A DNA stretch of 64,000 bases, taken from contig CAYMNF010000002.1 in NCBI GenBank assembly GCA_964391735.1, forward strand, positions 1 to 64,000, written 5' to 3'. This stretch comes from CAG-1031 sp964391735 (GTDB taxonomy: Bacteria; Bacteroidota; Bacteroidia; Bacteroidales; Muribaculaceae). The notes below the pieces were generated by a model. It worked only from the letters and a program-made list of their open reading frames with translations, did no database searches and had not been told where the DNA came from. The translations under genes were made by a program, and so were the position numbers. Below are positions 53,417 through 62,059 of the stretch, piece after piece. Numbering within the stretch: the first letter of the stretch is position 1; every line of letters starts with the position of its first letter.

Positions 53417-54190
53417 TTACAGATTGAGCTCCAAGGTATGATAACTCCCCACATTTTTGTTGATGAAGTAACCGCTTTCAAAGTGGTTATCATCTGCTAT
53501 GGAGATAGTGATATCCTCAAAGGGTTGGTTATCAGCCGGATTTATACTTGTCAGATTTATTGTGCGTGCGCCGTCACTCATCCCGTTCCATGAGCCGTTG
53601 AGTTTGAACCAGCTCGAGGGGTTGTCCCCGGCACGCCTGAGGGTTGACTCATAGGCATAGCGTCCCACGGCAGTGCCATTCGGGTGGAGAGCGACCATTA
53701 TGCGTATCGGGTAAGTCTTCCCCTCATTCTCAACTGTTCCGGTGCAGACAATACGCGAGGGCTTGGCGGCAGGCTCAACGGGTCTCTCCACAGCCTCAGA
53801 ACTCTCACGTACGGCACGTGCAATGTCGGATTGGGGCGGAGCATAATTGCTGCGCACAGGCTCCGGGGAAATCGGCTCGGCTTCTTCCACCTCAACCTCC
53901 TCTTCAGCCGGCTTGGGATGTCCCCAAGGGCTGTCAATGTCGGCATACCAAAACGCAAGTATCACCAACAGACCGGTGAGGCACACACCGATTATTGTCC
54001 ACGGCACCCAACGCGCGCCCGAGCGGCGCGGCGGTGGAGTCATCATCGGTCGGCCGGGGGGTGTAGGCCGGGGCTCCGGTTCTTGGCCGAGAGTAACCGG
54101 GGGTATATGCAGCGGCGACCCGCAGACCGGGCAAAAACGTGCGCGGTCTGAAATCTTTGTGCCGCAACGCGAACAATATATCATTGGCAT
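53417..54190 (-). CDS. Zinc-ribbon membrane protein of unknown function
   Basis: The protein of 257 residues (ATG 54190; an alternative ATG at 54184 is two codons later) begins with a zinc ribbon of two CxxC pairs (YCSRCGTKI and FCPVCGSPL). A proline-rich linker, one transmembrane helix (about residues 64-85), an acidic/proline segment and a C-terminal beta-rich domain of about 100 residues follow. The layout suggests a cytoplasmic ribbon and a periplasmic sensor or binding domain. No known function. Confidence 0.78.
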   Translation of the reverse strand: MPMIYCSRCGTKISDRARFCPVCGSPLHIPPVTLGQEPEPRPTPPGRPMMTPPPRRSGARWVPWTIIGVCLTGLLVILAFWYADIDSPWGHPKPAEEEVEVEEAEPISPEPVRSNYAPPQSDIARAVRESSEAVERPVEPAAKPSRIVCTGTVENEGKTYPIRIMVALHPNGTAVGRYAYESTLRRAGDNPSSWFKLNGSWNGMSDGARTINLTSINPADNQPFEDITISIADDNHFESGYFINKNVGSYHTLELNL

Positions 54191-54228
54191 CTTTACAGGC
54201 GTTGAAAGTGGATAGCACGTTCTACCTG

Positions 54229-54236
54229 CAAAGTTA
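54229..54236 (-). promoter_or_regulatory. Promoter of the zinc-ribbon gene, -7 box
   Basis: TAACTTTG on the minus strand matches the consensus, about 38 nt before the start codon. A TTTG at 22-bp spacing lies inside the adjacent inverted repeat. Confidence 0.6.
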
Positions 54237-54240
54237 ACAT

Positions 54241-54264
54241 TTTTTGTCGTTATTGCGACAAAAA
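54241..54264. repeat. Inverted repeat upstream of the zinc-ribbon gene
   Basis: TTTTTGTCG (54241-54249) and CGACAAAAA (54256-54264) pair perfectly across a 6-nt loop. It may terminate the lipoprotein transcript from 54301, or act as an operator over the -33 region of the next promoter. Confidence 0.5.
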
Positions 54265-54300
54265 TCGGCATCCCATACGGTCAGGAGAATACTCTCGTAT

Positions 54301-55023
54301 TTACTGCAATACTTTCATGTTTTCAACAGCCAGATTTCCTGATGAATGGATAAAATGTGATATGGAGTAAAGGCCCTCAGGGTTCTTGAGGTCCACTGTG
54401 GTAAATGTACCACGGGGATATTCTTCCCACCACTTCCCTCGCCCGGGTTTGGTGACCATAAAATTGAAAACCGCAATATTCCCCTTCTTTGATGGCAATC
54501 TGTGTAATAGAATCAGTTGCCTCTTCCCCGGGAGGAATTTAATATTGGTGTAAACCGACTTTGTCGGCACATCCTCCCACCCGCTCTCATCCACGTAGCG
54601 ATATCTCATGCCGAAAAGTCGCGCATATTCCTCGCTGTATACGCTTCCTGACTCGTCATATAGATATGTTTCTGCGGTAGGCCGCAAAGATTTTACCGGG
54701 TGATAATTAACGAATAGCAACCCACGGGCCGGATTGAAGAATAATATTGAATCCACCTCAATCTCCGGAAACTGCGCTATGTTCTTTGCCAGAAAACCCT
54801 CCAGTTTCGGGTAAACTGCTAATTGCTCACGCGTCTGAATCAGAGCGGTATCAGCAATCCACCATTCGCAGCCAAAGGCCAACTCTTGCCCGGCTGTGTT
54901 GACTGCATGCCCGCTGTAGCTGTCAACATGCCACTTCTGTGTGGAGAACATCGGTAGTCGCGGTGATGAACATGACGCGAGCCCCAGAGCTGCCGCAATG
55001 ATTATCAGTGTGAAAGTTTTCAT
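54301..55023 (-). CDS. Lipoprotein of unknown function
   Basis: The 240-residue product has a lipoprotein signal peptide with lipobox LASC (Cys18). The mature part is beta-rich with many aromatic residues and no motif I recognise. A single-gene unit is suggested by its own promoter and by hairpins on both sides. Confidence 0.78.
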   Translation of the reverse strand: MKTFTLIIIAAALGLASCSSPRLPMFSTQKWHVDSYSGHAVNTAGQELAFGCEWWIADTALIQTREQLAVYPKLEGFLAKNIAQFPEIEVDSILFFNPARGLLFVNYHPVKSLRPTAETYLYDESGSVYSEEYARLFGMRYRYVDESGWEDVPTKSVYTNIKFLPGKRQLILLHRLPSKKGNIAVFNFMVTKPGRGKWWEEYPRGTFTTVDLKNPEGLYSISHFIHSSGNLAVENMKVLQ

Positions 55024-55044
55024 AATTCAGGGATTATCTTCCGG

Positions 55045-55090
55045 CAAAAATATAGTTTTCTGCACTAATCCCTCTCAACAAATGTTGAGA
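55045..55090 (-). promoter_or_regulatory. Promoter with operator-like inverted repeat, lipoprotein gene
   Basis: The -7 box TATTTTTG (55045-55052, minus strand) lies 21 nt before the ATG. A perfect 8-bp inverted repeat, TCTCAACA-AA-TGTTGAGA (55073-55090), covers the expected -33 region, so it is a plausible repressor or activator site. Confidence 0.5.
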
Positions 55091-55100
55091 CATGCACAAC

Positions 55101-55140
55101 TATGCAGGGGACACAGCATTCCGGCCGTGTCCCCTGCATA
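55101..55140. terminator. Strong 14-bp hairpin downstream of the DUF4293 gene
   Basis: TATGCAGGGGACAC (55101-55114) pairs perfectly with 55127-55140 around a 12-nt loop. No U-run follows in either direction, so it may be a processing or stability element rather than a standard terminator. Confidence 0.55.
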
Positions 55141-55164
55141 ATGGGTTTAACTCAACAACGATGG

Positions 55165-55596
55165 TTAGCGCAGACGGTTGCTGTCACGCAACAGTTTACG
55201 GTCGGCACGGATGCCGAATATAGCTAAGATCTGGAACAACAGTGCTCCACATATAAAGGCATCTGACCAGTTCCAGCGCAAAACGCCGTTGTTGGTAAAG
55301 TCACAAAGCACGTATACGGTGACACCGATGGTGACAAGGGTCATCATGACCTCAAGCCAGACAAGCGAGATTTGGTAGCCCGGGCGACGGAAACTGCAAA
55401 CAGCCATGGCTCCCAAAATAATTGCTATGCCCAATGGCACGATTATTCCAAGGAAATCGTATGATTTTAGGGGACCTGAAACCAACTCGCCCTGATCAAA
55501 TACATCGTCAAGCCATCCAAAAGGCAATACCAAAAAGGCCACAAGGCATCCTAAGGCCAAAATCAACCATACAGTCTGAATTCTTTGAAGTTGCAT
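55165..55596 (-). CDS. DUF4293 family membrane protein
   Basis: The 143-residue protein starts MQLQRIQTVWLILA, the hallmark of the Bacteroidetes DUF4293 family, and has four membrane segments. A short basic tail (RADRKLLRDSNRLR) is cytoplasmic. In Bacteroides it usually lies behind bamD-rpoZ; here it stands between dnaG and a lipoprotein gene. Function unknown. Confidence 0.85.
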   Translation of the reverse strand: MQLQRIQTVWLILALGCLVAFLVLPFGWLDDVFDQGELVSGPLKSYDFLGIIVPLGIAIILGAMAVCSFRRPGYQISLVWLEVMMTLVTIGVTVYVLCDFTNNGVLRWNWSDAFICGALLFQILAIFGIRADRKLLRDSNRLR

Positions 55597-55677
55597 ATCT
55601 TATACTTGTTTAATGGTTTTTATGACTTTATAACAATACTGGCCCACTTTCTGTTTATTCCAAAGGCAAGATAATGT

Positions 55678-57744
55678 TTAACGGCGGCGAATTCGTGGTG
55701 ACTTAACCAAGCTGAAAGGCTGAAGCACACGGTCCCCGATCCAGGGCGAGAACTCCTTTTTTGTGTTCATCAGGGACTGAATCTCCTCCATCAGCGCAAT
55801 GATATGTTCGGCTCCCCTATCCTGTTCGACGGTAAGTCTCCTCTTCAAATCATCAATTTGCAGTTGAAGAACAGCATCTTTCACCTCGCACAGCGCACGC
55901 TCCACCAGGGCACGACACCGCTCTCGCTCGGTCTCGACATGTACATACTTGGTGTGTATCTTGCTGAGCTGATACTTCTCGCTGACCAGTGCGGTTGAGA
56001 GGTTACGAATGGTGTCATCATCCTCATTCATCAACAGGCGGCTNNNNNNNNNNNNNNNNNNNNNNNNNNNNNNNNNNNNNNNNNNNNNNNNNNNNNNNNN
56101 NNNNNNNNNNNNNNNNNNNNNNNNNNNNNNNNNNNNNNNNNNNTGAATATCGGGATTTATAAATTGCAAATCATCATCAGCCAGCGCCTCGGCAATATAC
56201 TCTATCACCGACATCTCCCCGGCCGGAGTGCCGCTTTCATCCATCAGCTCGCACATGGTCACCATGCCATACCGCACGGCATAACGCAGCAGTTGCAACT
56301 CAAACGGCCGCAGGCGCTTCGCCCTGTCATCCTGCGGGGGTTGGGCCTCTTTTCCGTCCTCAGCCTCGGCCTCCTCCAGCTTGCGCCTTTCTGCCTCAAT
56401 TTGTTTGCGGCGCGCCTCGTCAACCTGGGCATTGCTGCGCACAACCTTTACGCGGGCGCGCACAACCTGCTCGGGGACACCAAGTTGCTGGGACAAGGTC
56501 TCGCAATAGAGTGAGCGCGTAACATCGTCCCCAATCAACGCAACGGTGGCGATTATCTCATTTATCACCCCGGCGCGGGCGGTAGGGTCATCGGGCCGCA
56601 CTCCCTGCATCAGGATTTTGCTCTTGAAGGTGATGAAGTCTACGCGGTTACGGGCCATGTATTCACTCACCTCATCTGATGTGTGGGTACGGGCAAAAGA
56701 ATCTGGATCCTCACCGGGAGGGAATTGAAGCACATGGACCGTCATCCCGCTGCTTAACAGCATATCAATACCGCGCAACGAGGCCTTGATGCCAGCCGCA
56801 TCGGTGTCGTACACCACGGTTACATTGCGTGTCAGTCGCCGCAATTGCTCAATCTGTTGAGTGGTGAGGGCCGTCCCCGACGATGCTACCACATTTTCAA
56901 CGCCGGACTGGTGCAGGGAGATAACATCAAGATACCCCTCAACCAGGATTACGCTGTCCTCACGGCGAATGGCGGCACGGGACTGGTAGAGGCCGTACAG
57001 CTCTCGCCGTTTGCTGTATATCTCGCTCTCGGGTGAGTTAATGTATTTGGCTATCTCCTTGTTGGCATCAGAAAGTCGTCTACCACCAAAGGCTACCACA
57101 CGGCCTGATACCGAGAAAACCGGAAAGATTACACGTCCGCGAAAACGGTCATACTCTTTTCCCTGCTGGCTTTTTCCTACAAGACCGACTTCAATAAAAT
57201 TTTCAATCGGATACCCCTTTTTGCGGGCGTGGTTGATTAGGTCATCAAAGCTGTCGAGGCTGTATCCCAGATGAAACCGCTTTATCATTTGCGGGGTAAC
57301 GCCGCGTTCACGCAGATAGGACAAACCAATGTTGCGGCCCTCATCAGTCCCCTGCAGGCGCTCCTCAAAATGCTCGAGGGCAAACTCGTTAGCCGCCATA
57401 AGGGCCTGCCGGCGGTTTTCAGCCTCAACCTCCTGTGAGGTCATTTCCCGCTCAGGAACCTCAATATTGTATTTTTTTGCAAGGTGAAGCAGTGCCTCGG
57501 TAAAGGTCATGTGCTCCAGTTCCATGATGAAGTTTACCGGCGAGCCACCCTTGCCACACCCGAAGCAGTGACATATACCACGTGAGGGACTCACCGAGAA
57601 GGAAGGTGTCCGCTCATTGTGGAACGGGCATAACCCTATAAGGTTTTGCCCCCTACGCTTCAACGACACATAGTCTGACACCACCTCGACAATGTCGGCG
57701 GCATCAATAATGCGTTGGCGGGTCTCTCGGTCAATCTTCCTCAT
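55678..57744 (-). CDS. dnaG: DNA primase (interrupted by assembly gap)
   Basis: DnaG makes RNA primers for replication. The N-terminal zinc finger (CPFHNERTPSF and CHCFGCGKGG, residues 39-65), the primase core (FDDLINHARKKGY, YDRFRGRVIFPV) and the TOPRIM motifs (VILVEGYLDVISL, VYDTDAAG) are intact. The C-terminal helicase-binding part contains 100 N at 56044-56143, so the stated length of 688 codons is approximate. The reading frame on both sides is consistent with one gene. Confidence 0.93.
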   Translation of the reverse strand: MRKIDRETRQRIIDAADIVEVVSDYVSLKRRGQNLIGLCPFHNERTPSFSVSPSRGICHCFGCGKGGSPVNFIMELEHMTFTEALLHLAKKYNIEVPEREMTSQEVEAENRRQALMAANEFALEHFEERLQGTDEGRNIGLSYLRERGVTPQMIKRFHLGYSLDSFDDLINHARKKGYPIENFIEVGLVGKSQQGKEYDRFRGRVIFPVFSVSGRVVAFGGRRLSDANKEIAKYINSPESEIYSKRRELYGLYQSRAAIRREDSVILVEGYLDVISLHQSGVENVVASSGTALTTQQIEQLRRLTRNVTVVYDTDAAGIKASLRGIDMLLSSGMTVHVLQFPPGEDPDSFARTHTSDEVSEYMARNRVDFITFKSKILMQGVRPDDPTARAGVINEIIATVALIGDDVTRSLYCETLSQQLGVPEQVVRARVKVVRSNAQVDEARRKQIEAERRKLEEAEAEDGKEAQPPQDDRAKRLRPFELQLLRYAVRYGMVTMCELMDESGTPAGEMSVIEYIAEALADDDLQFINPDIXXXXXXXXXXXXXXXXXXXXXXXXXXXXXXXXXXSRLLMNEDDDTIRNLSTALVSEKYQLSKIHTKYVHVETERERCRALVERALCEVKDAVLQLQIDDLKRRLTVEQDRGAEHIIALMEEIQSLMNTKKEFSPWIGDRVLQPFSLVKSPRIRRR
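56044..56143. other. Assembly gap (100 N) in dnaG
   Basis: Exactly 100 N, a conventional placeholder. It lies in the variable C-terminal region of DnaG, and no repeat is visible at its borders. Confidence 0.97.
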
Positions 57745-57761
57745 CTGCGGTCTTTGAATTG

Positions 57762-57769
57762 CAAAATTA
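57762..57769 (-). promoter_or_regulatory. Promoter of dnaG, -7 box
   Basis: TAATTTTG on the minus strand, 17 nt upstream of the dnaG ATG. The leader would be about 10-14 nt. Confidence 0.55.
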
Positions 57770-57790
57770 CGAAATTTCCCTCAAAATGAC

Positions 57791-57798
57791 TACCTTTG
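57791..57798 (+). promoter_or_regulatory. Promoter of DUF3822-rsmD, -7 box
   Basis: TACCTTTG on the plus strand lies 5 nt before the chosen ATG at 57804, again implying a nearly leaderless mRNA. No good -33 element is seen. Confidence 0.5.
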
Positions 57799-57803
57799 CA
57801 CAC

Positions 57804-58652
57804 ATGGCAGACAATTCTGAGGGGAAATCGCTACAAACCACGTCACTGGACCGCGATAAGGTTAACGACACAGCGGCGTGGCGCCTCATGATGCGTATTG
57901 CTCCCGCGCAGATTGATGTCATGGCATACAACCCGCATCAGGACGGCTCACTGATAATGCACTCCGTCCCCTTGGCCGATGCCAACCTTAACAGCATTGA
58001 GGAGGCTGTGTATGAAAACACTTTTTTACTGAAGGAGTTTGCCCGCATTGATGTCATTTTTGCTTCATCGGCCTTCATGCTTTTGCCCTCAGACGTCACT
58101 GAGGATGAGTCTCGGCAACTGATGGAAGATGCCTTCCCCGATGCCCCCACAAATGTTATCGAGGACAATGTTTCGCCATCCATAAAACTAACATATAGTG
58201 TGGATGCCGCTTTGGAGGGGTTTGTGCGTCGCACATTCTTCAATGCCCGGGTGCATCACTGCCTGACGCCTCTCATTCAATATTTCATGAACGGCGTTCG
58301 CGGAAACGCTTTGCGTATGTGCGTAAACGTCAATCGTGACAGCATTGATGTCATTGCATTTGACCACAACCGGCTACTCCTTGCCAACAGCTTTAAAAAG
58401 GTTACCGTTGAGGATGCCCTCTATTATATTCTCTCAGTGAGGGATTTGCTGTTTAAGGAGCAACTCGCTCAGGGCCGAGGCGTTGAAATCGTTATATCAG
58501 GGCCGCCTGCCAAGCGTGCCGAGCTAATACCCGTGCTTAGCCGCTATGCCTCACCCGTAGTGCCGGTGATATTCCCCTCAGCCATGTTCAATGCCGGCAA
58601 TGAGTCTATGAATGCGCCGTTTGATTTAACCCTGACCTCACTATGCGAATAA
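57804..58652 (+). CDS. DUF3822 family protein
   Basis: The 282-residue protein matches the Bacteroidetes DUF3822 family by its neighbour (rsmD) and by its pattern: an N-terminal VYENTFLLKEF block, a LTYSVDAALEGFVRRTFFNARVHH-type centre and an NANRLLLANSF-like strand near residue 195. These proteins appear to have an actin/hexokinase-like fold. ATG 57804 (MADNSEG) is chosen over 57759, because the promoter lies between them. The end overlaps rsmD by 10 nt. Confidence 0.8.
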   Translation: MADNSEGKSLQTTSLDRDKVNDTAAWRLMMRIAPAQIDVMAYNPHQDGSLIMHSVPLADANLNSIEEAVYENTFLLKEFARIDVIFASSAFMLLPSDVTEDESRQLMEDAFPDAPTNVIEDNVSPSIKLTYSVDAALEGFVRRTFFNARVHHCLTPLIQYFMNGVRGNALRMCVNVNRDSIDVIAFDHNRLLLANSFKKVTVEDALYYILSVRDLLFKEQLAQGRGVEIVISGPPAKRAELIPVLSRYASPVVPVIFPSAMFNAGNESMNAPFDLTLTSLCE

Positions 58653-59200
58653 TACGTGGCGAATACGGACGTCGCCGCTTCAATGTCCCCGCCAATATCA
58701 CTGCCCGCCCCACTACAGACTTTGCCCGCGAAAACATCTTCAATGTTATTGAGAACCGTTTGGATATTGAGGGAATAAGGGCATTAGACCTCTTTGGAGG
58801 CACCGGGGCCGTTACCTTTGAGTTGCTGTCACGCGGAGCCGCCCACGTCACCTGCGTTGAGAAAGCGGGCGTGCAAGCCGGATTCATCTCTAAGGTAGCA
58901 AAGGATCTGGGATGTATCGACCGTCTGACCCTGATTCGCGGCGACGTCTTCAAATGGATAAAAACAGCCCGCGGAAAAGTTCAGCCATTTGACTTTATCT
59001 TTGCCGACCCCCCTTACGACATGCCTAACTTTGACGCGGTGGCACCCGCCGTGTTAGACGGAGGACTCCTCGCCCCTGACGGCCTCTTCATACTTGAGCA
59101 CAGCGCCAAGCGCTCATACGCCGACCTCCCCGCGTTTGACGAGCACCGCGCCTACGGCTCAGTAAACTTCTCCCTCTTCATCCCCGCATCAACACAATAA
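58643..59200 (+). CDS. rsmD: 16S rRNA (guanine966-N2)-methyltransferase RsmD
   Basis: The 185-residue SAM-dependent methyltransferase has the RsmD features: MRIIRGEYGRRRF at the start, RPTTDFARENIFN, motif I LDLFGGTGAVTFE, and catalytic FADPPYD (around residue 124). It modifies 16S rRNA during 30S maturation. Translation is probably coupled to DUF3822 through the 10-nt overlap. Confidence 0.94.
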   Translation: MRIIRGEYGRRRFNVPANITARPTTDFARENIFNVIENRLDIEGIRALDLFGGTGAVTFELLSRGAAHVTCVEKAGVQAGFISKVAKDLGCIDRLTLIRGDVFKWIKTARGKVQPFDFIFADPPYDMPNFDAVAPAVLDGGLLAPDGLFILEHSAKRSYADLPAFDEHRAYGSVNFSLFIPASTQ

Positions 59201-59822
59201 AACCCGACTGACATACCGTATCAATATACAGAAGTGTCACCTGAGGTAAATATAAGAAGACAAAACAACTACAACTAATCAGAAGTCTTTACATAAGAAG
59301 GGATTTTTGTTTATAAGTATTTATTTCAGCGAAAATTTTCATCAAATTTCAAAAAAAAATCTTTCCTGAAAATTTAACAAATCCTCTTTCGGGTGGTAGA
59401 AATACTTTGTAATGATTTCACTCAATCCCACTCATAGCAATGCGGGTGGGTACTTATATTTTCTGGCGATCCCAAAACATTTCAGGCAGCTCTGCGATAT
59501 GTACTTGTCTATGTCAGAAATTTTTGCAACATTTGCGGCACGTATAATTAACACCTACCGAAGCAAGAAAGACGAAGACAAGACATATTTCAAACATAAC
59601 TTTTTAGACAAGTTATTTGGACTTTAGCAAATCTGGTAAATTTCTATTGAGTCACCAAATAATAAGTCAGAGAGTTGGTTTGTACCCGCTAAGGGCGCAG
59701 ACTGCTTTTTACTTATTTGGACTCACGGTTTACCAGAACCTGCTAAAGCAAATGAGGAAAAGTTTAGGCTGTCGCTCTTTTTTCGTGTGGAGGTAAGTTC
59801 TACTAAAACTTTTATTTGTTAT
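59201..59822. other. Non-coding stretch of about 620 bp
   Basis: This gap between rsmD and the MORN protein gene is A/T-rich in its left half, where I see nothing definite. A 71-codon frame at 59412-59627 has no coding character and runs into the stem-loop described separately. The right part holds the imperfect inverted repeat at 59616-59752, then a short T-run (59778-59783). Confidence 0.7.
59616..59752. ncRNA. Candidate structured RNA or MITE-like long imperfect stem-loop
   Basis: Four blocks pair in register: 59622-59629 with 59741-59748, 59632-59640 with 59729-59737, 59648-59653 with 59720-59725, and 59655-59662 with 59713-59720. The loop is about 45 nt. The blocks are separated by small internal loops, giving a long rod with a bubble. 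This shape fits a structured RNA (a 6S-like shape is one option), or a small palindromic mobile remnant. The strand and transcription are unproven. Confidence 0.45.
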
Positions 59823-61577
59823 ATGAAACATAGAGTCTTAATTTTTTTCGTACTATGGCTTTCAACATTAGCTGTAAGTGCACAAACAATCCATCATGGC
59901 CAGGGAGTGGTTTCTGTGCAAAACGGAGATAGGTATAAACTGACTCGCAATTTAAAATCCGATAATGGGGGAAGTGTGTCAATGACTTTCACCGGTTTAC
60001 TTAAAAATGGTAAACGAGATGGGGTATGGAAACTGACATCAACATATAACAACTATGGAGGTGGAAATGGGTACTATTTTACTGGAACCGCAACTATGAC
60101 CCGTACTTACTCAGAGGGAATTCTCAATGGTCCATATACTTTGAGTCAAAAAATCAAGCAACGTACCGGTGCTTATAATCCATTCAAAGGAGGGTGGGTA
60201 TATGGTCCAGTTGAAGACGGGTCTGAACATGTATCAGGAAGTTTTAAGAATGGAAAACCCACAGGAAAGTGGGTTGTAAATGGTCCCTTGCTGAAATGTA
60301 CGTTTGAATTATCAAACGGCACACCTATTGGTGAAGTTAATGTGACAAAGACTGCTATGGGTGGTGGTATAAAAGCCCGATTCCGTGATGGTTATCTCGT
60401 TTTTTGGAAACCTCTTACAAACGAAGCATACGTTGAAGGTCTATCGTGGGATGAAAGTGAAGATCTGAAGAGTCTGCCCGACCAAAATAATTGCAATTTG
60501 CTTGAGGATTTTACTTTTTTGGAGGACTATATGCGTGGAAGTGACTTTCAAAAATGGATTTACGGTTATCCCAAGGGAAGTTCTGAAGAGAAATTTTCAA
60601 TTCCTTATAAAATAGCAGACAAAGAGAGCCATAAAAAAGATTTCGGCACCCCTCCCGAGGATGTCCAAAAAATGCGAGAACGAAGCCGAATTGCACGACT
60701 ATATGATTCATCATGGAAGTTGGATAATAAATACTCAGGAATCATTAGCAATAAAATCAAACAGTACCAAGACTCATTGCCTGATTGGCTACTTGATATC
60801 AAAATAACATATAATCTGACCGGCGGGGAACGTTATACAGTATCCGAGTTTTTTAAACAAAATCCTGATTGCCTGGAATTTGCCCTAAAAAACAAATCTG
60901 ACTCAGTTAGCAACTCCAATGTGAAAGAATGGTATGACTACCAACAAGATTATGAAAGATATTTGAATTACGACAACTATTTTCTCAACTATTTATCTGA
61001 ATTAGCATTGAAAGAAGCTGATCAATACCATATAAACACGCAGGCTAATAGTACTGAATTTTTCGATATAGCCAGGTACCATTTCAGACCAAAAATTGGA
61101 AATAATGATTTTGTATTTGAAGCTAATTCTGATAAACACACATTCCTTGCGGCCGTATGTCCTGACGGGAAACTTGTTGTACATATTGATCCCGATAAAC
61201 AAAATAATTGGCGCCGGTATCTCGAGAAGCAGTATATAGAGTGGGCAAAAGATAGTTTACCGATTGGTGATAAAGAGCGTGATTTATATCTGATCGATAA
61301 GTTTATTACTAAATACACTGGAAACAAAGATTTTATAATAAAAGAAAAAGACGCATCTAATGTTGACTTCTCAAATGTTAGAGAATACATTATCAAGAGC
61401 ATAAAAGAGAACCCGGATATTATGGATTTTGACAAGGGTAAACTAAGCTTTTCATACTTAACCGGTGGTGGTAATTTTGTGCATTTTGATGTCTATACCG
61501 TAAATGAAGTTCTTACAATTCTTGAAAAGAAGAAAAAATTCCGCAAACTCAGAGAAACATTCCCTAAATCTGAATAA
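59823..61577 (+). CDS. Secreted MORN-repeat protein of unknown function
   Basis: From ATG 59823 the product has 584 residues with a Sec signal peptide (ending AVSAQ). The first 200 residues contain MORN/YwqK-like repeats (GLLKNGKRDGVWKLT, YSEGILNGPYTL, GSFKNGKPTGKWVVNG). The remaining 380 residues are charged and helical, without a recognised domain. MORN-type repeats are common in Bacteroidetes surface proteins of unclear function. Its A/T-rich codon use resembles the lipoprotein island more than the core genes, so it may be acquired. Confidence 0.78.
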   Translation: MKHRVLIFFVLWLSTLAVSAQTIHHGQGVVSVQNGDRYKLTRNLKSDNGGSVSMTFTGLLKNGKRDGVWKLTSTYNNYGGGNGYYFTGTATMTRTYSEGILNGPYTLSQKIKQRTGAYNPFKGGWVYGPVEDGSEHVSGSFKNGKPTGKWVVNGPLLKCTFELSNGTPIGEVNVTKTAMGGGIKARFRDGYLVFWKPLTNEAYVEGLSWDESEDLKSLPDQNNCNLLEDFTFLEDYMRGSDFQKWIYGYPKGSSEEKFSIPYKIADKESHKKDFGTPPEDVQKMRERSRIARLYDSSWKLDNKYSGIISNKIKQYQDSLPDWLLDIKITYNLTGGERYTVSEFFKQNPDCLEFALKNKSDSVSNSNVKEWYDYQQDYERYLNYDNYFLNYLSELALKEADQYHINTQANSTEFFDIARYHFRPKIGNNDFVFEANSDKHTFLAAVCPDGKLVVHIDPDKQNNWRRYLEKQYIEWAKDSLPIGDKERDLYLIDKFITKYTGNKDFIIKEKDASNVDFSNVREYIIKSIKENPDIMDFDKGKLSFSYLTGGGNFVHFDVYTVNEVLTILEKKKKFRKLRETFPKSE

Positions 61578-61660
61578 TCAAGACTGAATCCGGTGCGGAG
61601 GTGCTGAACGAGATCCTTCTGTTCACAAACGGAATATCACATACTGCAGTTAGAATTTAA

Positions 61661-61692
61661 TTTGCAAAAATGGGAGAAAGGATGTAACTTTG
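61661..61692 (+). promoter_or_regulatory. Promoter of tRNA-Thr
   Basis: TTTG (61661-61664), a 20-bp spacer and TAACTTTG (61685-61692) match the consensus fully, ending 8 nt before the mature tRNA. Confidence 0.82.
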
Positions 61693-61700
61693 CACCGCAA

Positions 61701-61773
61701 GCCGCAATAGCTCAGTCGGTAGAGCATTTCATTCGTAACGAAAAGGTCGTGGGTTCGAGTCCCACTCGCGGCT
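61701..61773 (+). tRNA. tRNA-Thr(CGU)
   Basis: The 73-nt sequence folds as a cloverleaf: acceptor GCCGCAA with TCGCGGC (one A/C mismatch), D-arm GCTC...GAGC, anticodon CGT at 61734-61736, and T-arm GTGGG-TTCGAGT-CCCAC. CCA is not encoded. It reads ACG threonine codons. An A/C pair closes the anticodon loop, which is slightly unusual. No integrase lies downstream. Confidence 0.93.
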
Positions 61774-61791
61774 CAAAAAGAAAAGATAATT

Positions 61792-61839
61792 AAAGACTGT
61801 TAAACAGACTTCTATAACGTTTGTTTAACAGTCTTTTTT
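61792..61839 (+). terminator. Terminator of tRNA-Thr
   Basis: Fifteen perfectly paired bases (61792-61806 with 61822-61836) around a 15-nt loop, followed by T's. Confidence 0.88.
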
Positions 61840-62059
61840 ATGTTGTTAATATAAGATTATTGAGGCTTAAAATTGGGCCTATTTGTAAAAAAGTATGCAA
61901 AAAGCTCTCAAATGGCTCAGAACATGCGAAACTCTTACTCGCCACTCTGTCCTCCAAGAGCTTGAATTTGCCGAGAAGGTACTCAACATTTTTTGAGAAT
62001 CCTACAATTGAAACTTCTGAAAGTAAATTATTATTCCGAGCCTGAGACGGCTATATCTT

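Noticed and set aside
59412..59627. A 71-codon rightward frame between rsmD and the MORN protein gene
   Set aside because: No family resemblance, no promoter or start context, and its end runs into the inverted repeat. More likely chance.
61701..61773. tRNA as attachment site of an island
   Set aside because: No second copy of the tRNA 3' end and no recombinase gene in the window.
61821..62045. A 74-codon rightward frame after tRNA-Thr
   Set aside because: It starts inside the tRNA terminator and has no recognisable protein features.
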